Source: Flavobacterium hankyongi (GTDB lineage: Bacteria; Bacteroidota; Bacteroidia; Flavobacteriales; Flavobacteriaceae). From it: DNA of 64,000 bases. The DNA lies in NCBI RefSeq assembly GCF_036840915.1, contig NZ_CP085725.1, forward strand, positions 2,418,001-2,482,000, read 5' to 3'. The notes under the pieces were generated by a model. The model saw only the letters and a list, made by a program, of their open reading frames with translations. It was not told the origin of the DNA and made no database searches. This document shows, piece after piece, positions 27,113-36,639 of the stretch. Every line of letters starts with the position of its first letter. Position 1 is the first letter of the stretch. Made by a program: the position numbers and the translations under genes.

Positions 27113-29211
27113 TTTTCCATCTCTATCAGTTTTTTATTTAGAATTAAAATTTCATCTAAGTTTTTATTTTCAACACGATTACAATTAATTAATCCGATTT
27201 CAATAGAGTCCATAATTTTACCTATCCCGCCATTTTCAAAAATATTTCCAGATTCTTTTTTAATTTGTCCTCCATCAACTAGTGATTCTTTTAACTCTTG
27301 GACTGAATCAATATTTGAAATAGAAACAAAATTACTCTCATCAATAGTATTTATTTCATCATTTATTCTAAAAGTTTGATTTACAATGTCTTCAGATAAG
27401 TTATTCACCATTAGTGGAGTAACTTCACTTTTTGATTGTATATTCTGAATATCTCCAACTATTTGATTTTTAATTTCTATAAGCTTTCTATATACATTAA
27501 TTATCTTTTTTTGCTGTTCAATGAGTTTAATATAATGATCGTTAAAACCATGTTTTAAAGAAAGCTTGTAATGAGAAACAACAAATTTATAATCCCACTC
27601 TCTAAAGGTGTCATTAAATAATTTTTCTCTTTCAGCAAAAATCAAATTATAAGCTTCAGTTACGTTCTTTTTAGTGTATTCTACATTATTAAAATTTAAT
27701 GATTTAAGCTTAGTTTCACCGTTTAAAATATTCAACGCAATGCTCATTTTTTCTTCCAAAACAAGAACTGGCTCCATTAAAACTTTTAATTCTTCCTTTA
27801 AGCTATCCAGACGTTGTGTAAAATCACCTTCAAATGCCTGTTCGCTTTTTAATATCTCTATTTCGGGCAAGTTAAGGAATCTATTCTGAAAAGTATTTTG
27901 GTATTCATCTACTAAATTTAAATTTCTTGATTCTGACTCAATAAACTTCTCAAACTCTGCTTCAGAAACGAAATTTTGAGGTTTTTGACTAAAGTATTTA
28001 TCATAAACAAACAAAGTCATTTCTTTTTGTATTTTTTCTTTATTTGAAAATAGCTCCCATGGTGAACGTTCATCAAATTCACAATCAACAAATGGGGTTT
28101 TGGCATTAGCTTCTCTTTGTTCACTTGGCGGATGGCTGGCATACATACTTACACTAGAATGTTCATCTTTTTCAAAAAACTTCTTAGAACCATTTAGTTC
28201 AACTTCCAATGAATTAAATTTTTCATCGAGCAAAGGCTTATTCTTTAAAGCAAATTTAGATTTGTGAAAATATAAATTATCAGTAAAAATATTCTTCTTT
28301 GAAGCGTAGTAAGCATTGTTTAATATACTGTTCCAATAATTAAACCCGTAATCAAGTTTCCATAAGGCAGAAACTATTGCAACACTTCCTGCACTTTTTA
28401 CAGCAACTTTATCTGCATTAAATTCCATTTCTCTTGAGAGTGAAGAATGCATTAAATTCAAAAACATATAAAATAATTCTAACGCTTTTCTAATTAACCA
28501 AATCACTGGTGTAATCACCCAAGCAGCAGCAGAAAGTCTAATATCCGAGTTTCTCCATTGATCTAATATATCATCCCATTTATCTCTAGTAAAAATCATA
28601 TCATGAATAATAGTATTTGCACTATGTATATAACTTCCAATCTTCATGCTTTTTTGTGCAAAGTGACCAAACTCATGTGCCATTACTGCCTTAAACTCAC
28701 TTAAATTTAAAGTACTAACTAGGCCCAGTCCTATAGTTAAATCCTTTTTAGTAGGCAAAATTAAACTCATCCAGATGTTAGTATATCGTACATAAGCATT
28801 AACATCAGGATCAACATAGATTGATTTTGGTTTTGGCGCTCCTGTTTCTGTACAGATTTGATGGATAAAATCGAACAACTCGTTATGTTCTTCCCTATTT
28901 AATTTTATCCTATTGTCAGGTTGAACATTTCTTAATTTTAAAACAAACTTTAAAGTAAAAAGTAAAAGCATTATTGAGCCTGCAATGGCGCCCAATTTCA
29001 TCAATATTGTCAGTTTGTTAATGTCTTCTATTTCGTAGATAAAAGCATATTTCACAAGAATGACCAAACTATAAATCATAAATAAATACAGAAGAAAAAA
29101 CAATACAATACCAACAATTGCTAATGTTGCTTTAAAAAGATAATTTTTTGATAAACTTGTAAGGTTTGAAGGTAAAGTCTTTGGACTTGGGGCAGTAATT
29201 TTGGAACTCAT
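27109..29211 (-). CDS. M48-family membrane metallopeptidase with long C-terminal region
   Basis: 700 residues. Two N-terminal membrane helices (about 30-105) are followed by an M48 peptidase domain with the zinc motif HEFGH (in VMAHEFGHFAQKSMKIG) and the downstream ligand in SREMEFNADKVAV. The catalytic part ends near residue 385; the rest (about 385-700) is a charged helical extension (for example FNDTFREWDYKFVVSHYKLSLKHGFNDHYIKL) not found in HtpX. HtpX and Ste24 homologues are about 290-450 residues, so this is a longer Bacteroidota type. It probably acts in membrane-protein quality control; this is inference. Confidence 0.88.
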   Translation of the reverse strand: MSSKITAPSPKTLPSNLTSLSKNYLFKATLAIVGIVLFFLLYLFMIYSLVILVKYAFIYEIEDINKLTILMKLGAIAGSIMLLLFTLKFVLKLRNVQPDNRIKLNREEHNELFDFIHQICTETGAPKPKSIYVDPDVNAYVRYTNIWMSLILPTKKDLTIGLGLVSTLNLSEFKAVMAHEFGHFAQKSMKIGSYIHSANTIIHDMIFTRDKWDDILDQWRNSDIRLSAAAWVITPVIWLIRKALELFYMFLNLMHSSLSREMEFNADKVAVKSAGSVAIVSALWKLDYGFNYWNSILNNAYYASKKNIFTDNLYFHKSKFALKNKPLLDEKFNSLEVELNGSKKFFEKDEHSSVSMYASHPPSEQREANAKTPFVDCEFDERSPWELFSNKEKIQKEMTLFVYDKYFSQKPQNFVSEAEFEKFIESESRNLNLVDEYQNTFQNRFLNLPEIEILKSEQAFEGDFTQRLDSLKEELKVLMEPVLVLEEKMSIALNILNGETKLKSLNFNNVEYTKKNVTEAYNLIFAEREKLFNDTFREWDYKFVVSHYKLSLKHGFNDHYIKLIEQQKKIINVYRKLIEIKNQIVGDIQNIQSKSEVTPLMVNNLSEDIVNQTFRINDEINTIDESNFVSISNIDSVQELKESLVDGGQIKKESGNIFENGGIGKIMDSIEIGLINCNRVENKNLDEILILNKKLIEMEN

Positions 29212-29278
29212 TTTTTTAAAATTTATGCAATATAAATATTGTCCCTAAACAGAAAAAATTATTAAATGTAATTTTAAT

Positions 29279-29312
29279 AAAAAAGCCAGATTATTAAATC
29301 TGGCTTTTTTTT
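29279..29312 (-). terminator. Terminator after the ACT-like gene
   Basis: GCCAGATT-ATTA-AATCTGGC (29285-29304) with A and T runs on either side. Confidence 0.9.
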
Positions 29313-29973
29313 ATTTTGTCGTTTTCAAATCCTTGATTACTTTAAAAGCTTTGTCTACAATATCATCATCAACTAAAATCGTAAATTCATTTGTAGTAGA
29401 AATTACCTCATAAATAACAATTCCTTCCCAAGCCAATCGTTGAAAAATAAAATAATAGATTCCAGGAACCGAGATGTTTTCCTTTGGTAGTTTAACTGTA
29501 ATAGAAGCTAAATTTTCTAATTTTTGAGTTAACTTTTCTCCTTTAAAATGCTTTTCTATCAGGTGAGAAATACTATCACTTACTACAATATTTGTCTCGT
29601 TTACACCACGTGAAGAAGTATAAAAAATATCCGAGTGTGAATCAATATCAGTAATTAAATCAGCTTGCTTGTTTAAAATAGAATCTGAAATAAGAAAAGT
29701 ATAATCTGTTAACGAAGAACGAACAGTAATCTCTCCAATGTTCTTCAAAACCTTAGTAATCTTGTGATTCACTTTAAAATCTAAGTCTTCAGATAGACGC
29801 TTCAACGCCATTATCACAGCACCTTGTTTTACATCTTTGCCTAATTCTTCTTCTAGCTCATCTGTTATCGTTCTCGCTAATGAAGTAAGGTTAATTATCC
29901 CTTGAGAAAGGGCATTTAATAAAAAGGGTTTTGTTTTAATGTAGTTCTCTACTACTGAAGAAATCGTTTTCAT
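29311..29973 (-). CDS. ACT-domain-like protein, aspartokinase-related
   Basis: 220 residues, no signal peptide. The N-terminal part (about 1-80) is helical with an HTH-like look (LARTITDELEEELGKDVKQGAVIMALKRLSE). The C-terminal part (about 140-220) reads like an ACT domain: SITVKLPKENISVPGIYYFIFQRLAWEGIVIYEVISTTNEFTILVDDDIVDKAFKVI, as in the regulatory half of aspartate kinases. The kinase domain is absent, so an enzyme role is unlikely. It could be an amino-acid-responsive regulator; this is inference. It has its own strong promoter and terminator. Confidence 0.7.
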   Translation of the reverse strand: MKTISSVVENYIKTKPFLLNALSQGIINLTSLARTITDELEEELGKDVKQGAVIMALKRLSEDLDFKVNHKITKVLKNIGEITVRSSLTDYTFLISDSILNKQADLITDIDSHSDIFYTSSRGVNETNIVVSDSISHLIEKHFKGEKLTQKLENLASITVKLPKENISVPGIYYFIFQRLAWEGIVIYEVISTTNEFTILVDDDIVDKAFKVIKDLKTTK

Positions 29974-29993
29974 TTATCTATCCTAATTTTTTG

Positions 29994-30024
29994 CAAATAT
30001 AGAAAATAAACAATTTGTTACAAA
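29994..30024 (-). promoter_or_regulatory. Promoter of the ACT-like gene
   Basis: On the minus strand a -33 TTTG (30024-30021) and a -7 TATATTTG (30001-29994) are separated by 19 bp, one of the best Bacteroidota promoter matches in the window. Confidence 0.65.
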
Positions 30025-30086
30025 TTTAACCTCGCTATATTTTTTTGAATGCTTTTATAACAAACAGGCCTTTTTTAAGAAAGTTT

Positions 30087-30446
30087 TTAAAAATGATAAA
30101 AAGCATCTTCAAAATGCTCTATCGTAAAGTTTCCTTTATCGTGTACAACAGAAATTATATCAAAACGAATAGAAAGATCCAGATTTTTTAAATTTACGTA
30201 TTCGTCTATCGCTTTTACTAAAAGCTTTATTTTTTTTGGATTGACAAAATCTTGTGGATTTCCGAAATCAATCGACGAACGGGTTTTCACCTCAACAACT
30301 ATCAAAGTGTCTTCTTTTTGAGCAATAATGTCAATTTCGGCTTTTTGAAAAACAAAATTGCTTTCTAAAATTGTATACCCCACGTTTTGAAGAAATTCCT
30401 TAGCAAGCTCCTCTCCTTTTTTCCCAAGCTCGTTATGAAAAGCCAT
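30087..30446 (-). CDS. yraN: YraN/UPF0102-family predicted endonuclease
   Basis: 119 residues. The family core is complete: LGKKGEELAKEFLQNVGYTILE at the N terminus, then the restriction-endonuclease-like active site with Glu37, Asp39 and the ExK pair Glu52/Lys54 (EIDIIA and VVEVKTRSS), and the closing segment FDIISV. Its biological substrate is unknown. Its start overlaps the LD-carboxypeptidase stop by one base (TAATG). Confidence 0.92.
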   Translation of the reverse strand: MAFHNELGKKGEELAKEFLQNVGYTILESNFVFQKAEIDIIAQKEDTLIVVEVKTRSSIDFGNPQDFVNPKKIKLLVKAIDEYVNLKNLDLSIRFDIISVVHDKGNFTIEHFEDAFYHF

Positions 30447-31408
30447 TATCTTTCAAAAAAAACTTTGGTACACTCTGCATTTACATCTAATTCAATTTGT
30501 GAACCAAAAATTAAAGCTCGGTTATCTTGAATGTGACCTGCTGGAAAATTATAAACAATCGGAATATTATATTTTTTAGTTACATCTTCAATAATCTGTA
30601 AAGCATCTTTCCCCCAAGGAATATCGTTGTCTTTCATTTTAGTCATTCCTCCTACTAAAATTCCTTTGATACTTTCAAGACATCCGTTACGCTTCAAATT
30701 CATCATCATGCGGTCGATGTGATAAAGATATTCATCCAAATCCTCTATAAAAAGAATTTTATCATTACAATCTATTGCAGAAGGTGATCCAAACAAACTA
30801 TACAAAATAGATAGATTTCCGCCAACTAATTCGCCTTTAGCTTTACCTAATTTGTTCATATTATGAAACGGAATATCATACTCCAATCGCTCTTCTCCAA
30901 ACAAAGCTACTTTCAATGTTTCTTTTGCTGGTTTAGAAGCTTTGGCGACTGTTACTGGCATGATTCCGTGAATCGATTTATACCCCATAGTGTTCAAATG
31001 ACTATGCAAAACAGTCACATCGCTAAAACCTACAATCCATTTTGGATTTTGTTTGAACTTAGTAAAATCTAACAAATCAAGCATACGCACAGTTCCGTAT
31101 CCACCACGCACACACCAAATCATTTTAATATTGGGATTATCTAACTGCTCTTGAAAATCTTTGGCACGCTGCTCATCGGTTCCGGCCAACTGGTTTAAAT
31201 CTAAACCTATCGTACTTCCTACTTTCACTTCTAACCCCCAACTTTTCATTAAATCGATTGCAGGTTTCAAATTATCGTCAACATTTTTACGCGCAGTAGC
31301 CACAATAGCCACCGTATCGCCTTTTTTCAATAAAGGAGGTGTAATCATCATTTTCTGTGAATAGGATAAGTTAGAAATAAGTATAAAAGCAATTAAATAG
31401 CGAAGCAT
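30446..31408 (-). CDS. LD-carboxypeptidase (S66 family)
   Basis: 320 residues with an N-terminal signal peptide (YLIAFILISNLSYSQ), so it acts in the periplasm on murein tetrapeptides (removal of the terminal D-Ala). Family motifs: LKKGDTVAIVATARK, MIWCVRGGYGTVRMLD with the nucleophile-associated region, VGFSDVTVLH, and ILFIEDLDEYLYHIDRMMMNL. The catalytic serine is probably in the GFSDVT region and the His in FPAGHIQ. E. coli LdcA is cytoplasmic, so the signal peptide is notable but common in Bacteroidota. Confidence 0.92.
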   Translation of the reverse strand: MLRYLIAFILISNLSYSQKMMITPPLLKKGDTVAIVATARKNVDDNLKPAIDLMKSWGLEVKVGSTIGLDLNQLAGTDEQRAKDFQEQLDNPNIKMIWCVRGGYGTVRMLDLLDFTKFKQNPKWIVGFSDVTVLHSHLNTMGYKSIHGIMPVTVAKASKPAKETLKVALFGEERLEYDIPFHNMNKLGKAKGELVGGNLSILYSLFGSPSAIDCNDKILFIEDLDEYLYHIDRMMMNLKRNGCLESIKGILVGGMTKMKDNDIPWGKDALQIIEDVTKKYNIPIVYNFPAGHIQDNRALIFGSQIELDVNAECTKVFFER

Positions 31409-31479
31409 TACTTATCATTTATAGTTTCAAAAGTAATAAATTAGGAATACTATTCATGTATTCTTGGACGAAAAAACCT

Positions 31480-31487
31480 TATTTTTG
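31480..31487 (+). promoter_or_regulatory. -7 element for metG
   Basis: TATTTTTG matches TAnnTTTG and ends 19 bp before the metG start. Confidence 0.55.
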
Positions 31488-31506
31488 CACTCTATTTAAT
31501 TGAATT

Positions 31507-33567
31507 ATGGTACAAAATCCAAAAAGATATACAATTACGGCAGCATTGCCTTATACTAATGGTCCCATCCACATTGGTCACTTGGCTGGTGTGTATGTTC
31601 CTGGTGATATTTATACGCGCTTTTTACGTTTACAAGGAAAAGATGTGGCTTACATCTGCGGAAGCGATGAACATGGAGTGGCTATTTCTATGAAAGCTAA
31701 AAAAGAAGGTATTACACCACAGGAAGTGATTGACAAATATGATGGAATTATCAGAAAATCATTTATTGACTTCGGAATTTCATTCGATAATTATTCTAGA
31801 ACTTCTGCTGAAGTTCATCATAAAACCGCTTCTGAATTTTTTAGAAAATTATACGATGATGGTAAATTCATCGAAGAAACTACTGATCAATTATACGACG
31901 AAAAAGCAGATCAGTTTTTAGCCGATCGTTTCGTAACTGGAACTTGTCCCAAGTGTTCAAATCCGGAAGCATATGGCGACCAATGCGAAAAATGTGGTTC
32001 GTCTTTAAATGCTACCGATTTAATTAATCCAAAATCAACAATTACAGGCACAACTCCAGTTTTAAAATCAACAAAACACTGGTTTTTACCTTTAAATGAA
32101 TATTCTGATTTTTTACAGAAATGGATTGTGGAAGGTCATAAAAATGACTGGAAACCCAATGTATATGGACAAGTAAAATCATGGATTGATGGAGGTTTAG
32201 AGCCTCGTGCTGTAACCCGCGATTTGGATTGGGGAATTGATGTTCCTGTTGAAGGTGCTGAAGGCAAAAAACTATATGTGTGGTTTGATGCGCCAATCGG
32301 TTATATTTCATCTACAAAGGAATGGGCAGCTCGTGAAGGAAAAGATTGGGAACCATATTGGAAATCAGATGACACTAAATTGGTTCACTTCATCGGAAAA
32401 GATAATATAGTGTTCCATTGTGTAATTTTCCCTGCAATGTTAAAAGCGGAAGGAAGCTACATTTTACCTGATAACGTTCCTGCAAACGAATTCTTGAATT
32501 TAGAAGGAAATAAATTATCGACTTCTAAAAACTGGGCAGTTTGGTTACATGAATATCTAATAGATTTTCCTGAAAAACAAGATGCACTTCGTTATGCTTT
32601 AACTGCGAACGCACCAGAAACTAAAGACAACGACTTTACCTGGAAAGATTTTCAGGCAAGAAACAATAATGAATTAGCGGCTATCTTCGGGAACTTTATC
32701 AACCGTGTGGTGGTATTGACTAATAAATATTACGAAGGAATTGTTCCAACTCCAAACGAATTTAATGAAGTTGACTTAGCTACGTTAACTGAGTTAAAAG
32801 CTTATCCAGCTGTTATTGCTTCTTCGATAGAACGCTACCGTTTCAGAGAAGCTTTAGGCGAAATGATGAATGTCGCTCGTTTAGGGAATAAATATTTAGC
32901 AGATGAAGAGCCTTGGAAAATGGTAAAAACTGATCCAGAGCGTGTAAAAACACAAATGTATGTGGCCTTACAAATTGCTGCTGCTTTACGTGTTCTTGCT
33001 GAACCATTCTTACCCTTTACAGCTAACAAGTTGGCAAACATTTTAAAATTGGAAGAATTAGAATGGAATAAAGTTGCTGAAACGTCTGATTTATTACCAG
33101 CAGGTCACAAAATTGGCGAAGCAGAAATTCTTTTCGCACAAATTGAAGATGCCGAAATTCAAAAACAAATTGACAAACTCGAAGCTACTAAAAAAGCAAA
33201 CGTAGTAGCCACAAAAAATACAATTATGCCTCAAAAAGAAACAACAACTTTCGATGATTTTGCAAAAATAGATTTACGTGTAGGTACTATTATTGAAGCT
33301 GAAAAAATGCCAAAAGCAGATAAATTATTAGTTTTAAAAGTAGACACTGGTCTTGATGTACGTACAATTGTTTCAGGCATTGCTGAGCATTTCACACCAG
33401 AAGAAGTTATTGGAAAAAGAGTAACCGTTTTAGTAAACCTTGCACCGAGAGCACTTCGTGGAGTTGAAAGTCAAGGAATGTTGTTACTAACTAATAATGC
33501 TGAAGGTAAACTGGTTTTTGTTTCTCCTGAGAAAGAAGGCGTTGAAAACGGAGCGACGATTGCTTAA
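31507..33567 (+). CDS. metG: Methionyl-tRNA synthetase
   Basis: 686 residues, class I synthetase charging tRNA-Met. HIGH motif at 22-25 ([10 protein letters not shown]), zinc-knuckle insertion with CPKC and CEKC near residues 145-165, and the KMSKS loop in the form KLSTSK near residue 337. The C terminus (about 580-686) is the dimerising tRNA-binding OB domain ([27 protein letters not shown]). The length matches E. coli MetG (677). It has its own promoter, and ferritin follows 39 nt downstream. Confidence 0.98.
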   Translation: MVQNPKRYTITAALPYTNGPIHIGHLAGVYVPGDIYTRFLRLQGKDVAYICGSDEHGVAISMKAKKEGITPQEVIDKYDGIIRKSFIDFGISFDNYSRTSAEVHHKTASEFFRKLYDDGKFIEETTDQLYDEKADQFLADRFVTGTCPKCSNPEAYGDQCEKCGSSLNATDLINPKSTITGTTPVLKSTKHWFLPLNEYSDFLQKWIVEGHKNDWKPNVYGQVKSWIDGGLEPRAVTRDLDWGIDVPVEGAEGKKLYVWFDAPIGYISSTKEWAAREGKDWEPYWKSDDTKLVHFIGKDNIVFHCVIFPAMLKAEGSYILPDNVPANEFLNLEGNKLSTSKNWAVWLHEYLIDFPEKQDALRYALTANAPETKDNDFTWKDFQARNNNELAAIFGNFINRVVVLTNKYYEGIVPTPNEFNEVDLATLTELKAYPAVIASSIERYRFREALGEMMNVARLGNKYLADEEPWKMVKTDPERVKTQMYVALQIAAALRVLAEPFLPFTANKLANILKLEELEWNKVAETSDLLPAGHKIGEAEILFAQIEDAEIQKQIDKLEATKKANVVATKNTIMPQKETTTFDDFAKIDLRVGTIIEAEKMPKADKLLVLKVDTGLDVRTIVSGIAEHFTPEEVIGKRVTVLVNLAPRALRGVESQGMLLLTNNAEGKLVFVSPEKEGVENGATIA

Positions 33568-33606
33568 TGAATAATATTTTGTAACTTTATAGAAAACGCA
33601 CTAAAT

Positions 33607-34122
33607 ATGTTACATAAAAGTATTGAAGATGCTTTAAACAAGCAAATTAGAATCGAAGCCGAATCGTCACAAGTATATCTATCAATGGCATGTTGGGCCG
33701 AAATTCATGGGTTTGAAGGCATTGCACGTTTCATGTATTTACAATCAGATGAAGAACGCATGCACATGCTTAAATTGATTAAGTATGTAAACGAACGTGG
33801 AGGACATGCACAAATAACCGACTTAAAAATGCCTAAAACAACATTTACTGCATTTCAGGAAATGTTTGAAGAATTATATAAACACGAGTTGTTTGTTTCG
33901 CAATCAATTAACGAATTAGTACACATAACTTTTGAATCTAAAGATTATGCCACACATAATTTTTTACAATGGTATGTAGCTGAACAAATTGAAGAAGAAG
34001 CTCAAGCAAAAAACATATTGGATAAAATCAATATGATTGGTGATGATAAAGGAGGTCTATATTTGTTTGATAGAGATATTTTACAAATTACCGCTAAGAA
34101 CACAGCAGACAAACAAGCTTAA
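33607..34122 (+). CDS. ftnA: Ferritin (non-heme, iron storage)
   Basis: 171 residues. A four-helix-bundle ferritin that oxidises Fe2+ and stores it as ferrihydrite. The ferroxidase residues Glu17, Tyr24, Glu50 and His53 are at the same numbers as in E. coli FtnA (RIEAESSQVYLSMACW and SDEERMHMLK). Glu in YVAEQIEEEAQ near residue 126-130 completes the site. The heme-binding methionine of bacterioferritin is not at its position. It is followed 11 nt later by a Lys/Cys-rich mini-gene ending in a terminator, so both likely share a transcript. Confidence 0.97.
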   Translation: MLHKSIEDALNKQIRIEAESSQVYLSMACWAEIHGFEGIARFMYLQSDEERMHMLKLIKYVNERGGHAQITDLKMPKTTFTAFQEMFEELYKHELFVSQSINELVHITFESKDYATHNFLQWYVAEQIEEEAQAKNILDKINMIGDDKGGLYLFDRDILQITAKNTADKQA

Positions 34123-34133
34123 ACCTTTTTGCT

Positions 34134-34319
34134 TTGAGCAAAAAAGACAAGGATAAGGACAAAGATAAGCACGAAAAAGAGCTTAAAAAACTACACAAAA
34201 AAGCAGAAAAGTGTAAGTCAAAATGTTGCGAAAAATATAAAAAGAAAGAGTCAAAACGTTGCAAACGCTGTCCAATGTTTGACTTAATTGAGAAATATCA
34301 TATAACTCCTTCTCATTGA
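34134..34319 (+). CDS. Lys/Cys-rich mini-protein downstream of ferritin
   Basis: 61 residues from a TTG start, about one third lysine. The N terminus alternates Lys and Asp (SKKDKDKDKDKHEK), and the C-terminal half has five cysteines at 27, 31, 32, 43 and 46 (CKSKCC and CKRC). The cysteine pattern suggests metal binding or a redox switch, and the location 11 nt after ferritin on the same transcript suggests a link to iron; both are inference. I recall similar small flavobacterial hypothetical proteins but no function. The stop codon sits inside the terminator stem, which implies the ORF is the true end of the transcript. Confidence 0.65.
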   Translation: MSKKDKDKDKDKHEKELKKLHKKAEKCKSKCCEKYKKKESKRCKRCPMFDLIEKYHITPSH

Positions 34320-34330
34320 AGGAGTTTTTT
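34304..34330 (+). terminator. Terminator overlapping the end of the Lys/Cys mini-gene
   Basis: AACTCCTTC (34304-34312) and GAAGGAGTT (34318-34326) form a perfect 9-bp stem with a 5-nt loop, followed by T residues. The TGA stop (34317-34319) spans the end of the loop and the start of the right arm. Confidence 0.85.
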
Positions 34331-34336
34331 AATCCT

Positions 34337-35026
34337 ATGAAGATGAATCCAAAAGTAATTGCTTTTGATGCTGATGATACGCTTTGGCATAACGAACCTT
34401 ATTTTGATGAAGCTCAAGAGAAATTCTGTTCTTTGTTTCAAAACTATGCTTCGCATCAGGAAATCCTACAACTTATTTTAAGTCATCAAGTAAAAAATCT
34501 ACCCCTATACGGTTTTGGAATTAAGGCCTTTACACTGTCTATGGTAGAATCGGCTTTAAAATTAACCAATCATCAAATTTCAGGACATGCAATTGACAAA
34601 GTCTTACACATAGGAAAAGATTTACTGCAAAAACCAGTCGAATTATTACCCGATATTGAAGACATCTTAAAAGAACTACAAGGAAAATACAAACTAATTG
34701 TAGCTACCAAAGGCGATTTAAAAGACCAGCATCGCAAGCTACACGATTCTGGATTAGGACACTTTTTTCACCACATCGAAGTAATGAGTGATAAAACTGA
34801 AGTTGATTACAAAAAAATGCTTAGTCGTTTAGATATCGAACCTACTGATTTTGTAATGATTGGAAATTCTCTAAAATCTGATGTCCTACCAGTATTAAAT
34901 ATTGGGGGATATGGCATTCACATTCCGTATCACACTACTTGGGCTTATGAACAAATAGATTTTGAAATAGTCCACGAAAATTTTAAGTCAATTACAAATG
35001 TGAAAGAAGTCTTATCTTTGCTTTAA
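34337..35026 (+). CDS. HAD-family hydrolase
   Basis: 229 residues, a haloacid-dehalogenase-type phosphatase. Motif I is FDADDTLW with the nucleophile Asp11 and Asp13; motif II is VATKG; motif III/IV are the Lys in DYKKML and GNSLKSDV. The cap is helical and of the C1 type. The substrate is unknown. The ATG at 34337 is chosen because a reading from the TTG at 34316 would start inside the terminator hairpin; the ATG at 34343 is also possible. It overlaps the next gene by one base and leads a three-gene set with CAT-like and HDAC-like genes. Confidence 0.88.
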   Translation: MKMNPKVIAFDADDTLWHNEPYFDEAQEKFCSLFQNYASHQEILQLILSHQVKNLPLYGFGIKAFTLSMVESALKLTNHQISGHAIDKVLHIGKDLLQKPVELLPDIEDILKELQGKYKLIVATKGDLKDQHRKLHDSGLGHFFHHIEVMSDKTEVDYKKMLSRLDIEPTDFVMIGNSLKSDVLPVLNIGGYGIHIPYHTTWAYEQIDFEIVHENFKSITNVKEVLSLL

Positions 35027-35652
35027 TGAAAACAAAGTTAGATTTATCGACATGGAATCGTAGAGAACATTTTGAGTTTTTCAGCCAAATGGAAGAACCT
35101 TTTTATGGCTTGACTGTTACTATTGATTGCACTCATGCATACAAAACAGCTAAAAAAATGAAAATCCCATTCTTTACTTTTTATCTGCACAAAACTTTGG
35201 CAGCCATAAATGCTGTAGAAAACTTTAGATACAGAGTTATTGATAATGAAGTTTATATCTGGGAGAGAATAGATGTTTCTTCAACAATCATGCGAGAAGA
35301 CAAAACTTTTGGTTTTTCATTAATTGAATTCGATTCCGATTTAAATCAATTTCATCAAAACGTTTTACAGGAAACAGAAAGAATTCAAAACACAAAAGGC
35401 CTTCTTACCCGTGAATTCCCTGACAGTAATTTAATTCATTTTTCTGCAATTCCTTGGATAGACTTTACTTCAATGTCACACGCAAGGGGTTTTTCATATC
35501 CAGACAGTTGTCCAAAAATATCTTTTGGAAAATTAACTGAGACAAATGGTAGAAAATCAATGCCAATGTCTATCCATGTACATCATGGGCTGGTCGACGG
35601 TTACCATGTAGGTTTGTTGATAGATGAATTCGAAAAACAGATGAATCTGTAA
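35026..35652 (+). CDS. Chloramphenicol-acetyltransferase-like acyltransferase
   Basis: 208 residues with the CAT fold. Motifs in order: DLSTWNRREHFEFF at the start, FTFYLHKTLAAINAVENFRYR, and the catalytic histidine in HHGLVDGYH near residue 187 (CAT has HHAVCDGFH). The active-site histidine and the Asp are kept, so it is likely an active trimeric acyltransferase. Whether it uses chloramphenicol or a native substrate cannot be told; its setting between HAD and HDAC genes suggests a metabolic role rather than acquired resistance. Overlaps of 1 nt at both ends (TAATG) show tight coupling. Confidence 0.88.
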   Translation: MKTKLDLSTWNRREHFEFFSQMEEPFYGLTVTIDCTHAYKTAKKMKIPFFTFYLHKTLAAINAVENFRYRVIDNEVYIWERIDVSSTIMREDKTFGFSLIEFDSDLNQFHQNVLQETERIQNTKGLLTREFPDSNLIHFSAIPWIDFTSMSHARGFSYPDSCPKISFGKLTETNGRKSMPMSIHVHHGLVDGYHVGLLIDEFEKQMNL

Positions 35653-36554
35653 TGTTTTCCATCGCTTATCACCCTATTTACAAACATCCGCTTCCAGAAG
35701 GACATCGTTTTCCTATGCTCAAATACGAATTGCTCCCTCAGCAGTTGTTACATGAAGGAACCGCTACTGAAAAAATGTTTTTTGAACCTGAAATTGCAGA
35801 TTTATCAAATATTTTTGCCGTACACAGCAAAGAGTATGTTAATCACTTACTTGATTTAACACTCGATGCCAGAGCTGCCAGAAAAATTGGATTTCCACTT
35901 TCTGCCGAGTTGGTTGAAAGAGAATTACGCATTGCTCAAGGAACAATACAAGGTGTTCAAAATGCAATACAAGATGGAGTCGCTTTTAACATAGCAGGAG
36001 GAACACATCATGCGTATACAAATCATGGAGAAGCGTTTTGCTTACTAAATGATCAGGCAATAGGAGCACAATTTTTATTGAATAACACTTTAGCTAAAAA
36101 AATATTGATTGTCGATTTAGACGTACATCAAGGCAATGGAACTGCAGAAATTTTTCAAAACAATAATGCTGTTTTTACTTTTTCTATGCATGGGAAAAGT
36201 AATTATCCGTTCAAAAAAGAAACTTCCAATTTAGACATTGCTTTACCTGATAGCACTTCTGATGATAAATATTTGAAAATTTTAAATGACACTTTACCTA
36301 AACTTATAGAAACACAAAAACCTGATTTCGTTTTCTATTTAAGTGGAGTAGACATTTTAGATACAGATAAATTAGGAAAATTAAGTTGTACTATTCAAGG
36401 TTGTAAAAAACGTGATGAAATAGTTTTTGAACTTTGCGAAAAATATCAAATACCTGTACAATGTAGTATGGGAGGTGGTTATTCTCCACAAATTAAAACT
36501 ATCATTGAAGGACATTCAAATACGTATAGAGTTGCTAAAGACATTTTCCACTAG
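35652..36554 (+). CDS. Histone-deacetylase-family amidohydrolase (AcuC/HdaH-like)
   Basis: 300 residues, class II zinc deacetylase. Active-site segments are complete: [19 protein letters not shown] (His pair), [15 protein letters not shown] (zinc-binding Asp and His), and [13 protein letters not shown] (Asp and gating region), ending with MGGGYSP. Bacterial members deacetylate acetyl-polyamines, acetoin-type substrates or acetyl-lysine. Being directly coupled to a CAT-like acetyltransferase, it might remove an acetyl group added by its neighbour; this is inference. Its 3' end is followed 85 nt later by the bacilliredoxin gene. Confidence 0.92.
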   Translation: MFSIAYHPIYKHPLPEGHRFPMLKYELLPQQLLHEGTATEKMFFEPEIADLSNIFAVHSKEYVNHLLDLTLDARAARKIGFPLSAELVERELRIAQGTIQGVQNAIQDGVAFNIAGGTHHAYTNHGEAFCLLNDQAIGAQFLLNNTLAKKILIVDLDVHQGNGTAEIFQNNNAVFTFSMHGKSNYPFKKETSNLDIALPDSTSDDKYLKILNDTLPKLIETQKPDFVFYLSGVDILDTDKLGKLSCTIQGCKKRDEIVFELCEKYQIPVQCSMGGGYSPQIKTIIEGHSNTYRVAKDIFH

Positions 36555-36639
36555 TCTCGTTAAATTCCTATTAAATAAAACGCAAAAACTTATATTCTTT
36601 GTAACTTTGTGCCTCAATAACTTTTTAACTAAAAGAATT

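Noticed and set aside
34316..34336. Upstream TTG start for the HAD gene
   Set aside because: It falls inside a perfect terminator hairpin.
35026..35652. Acquired chloramphenicol-resistance gene
   Set aside because: The motif is present but there are no mobile-element signs, composition looks native, and the gene is locked into an operon with HAD and HDAC genes.
36427..36639. Longer N terminus for the bacilliredoxin
   Set aside because: It would overlap the deacetylase gene and is not family-like; the family starts MYPEEMV.
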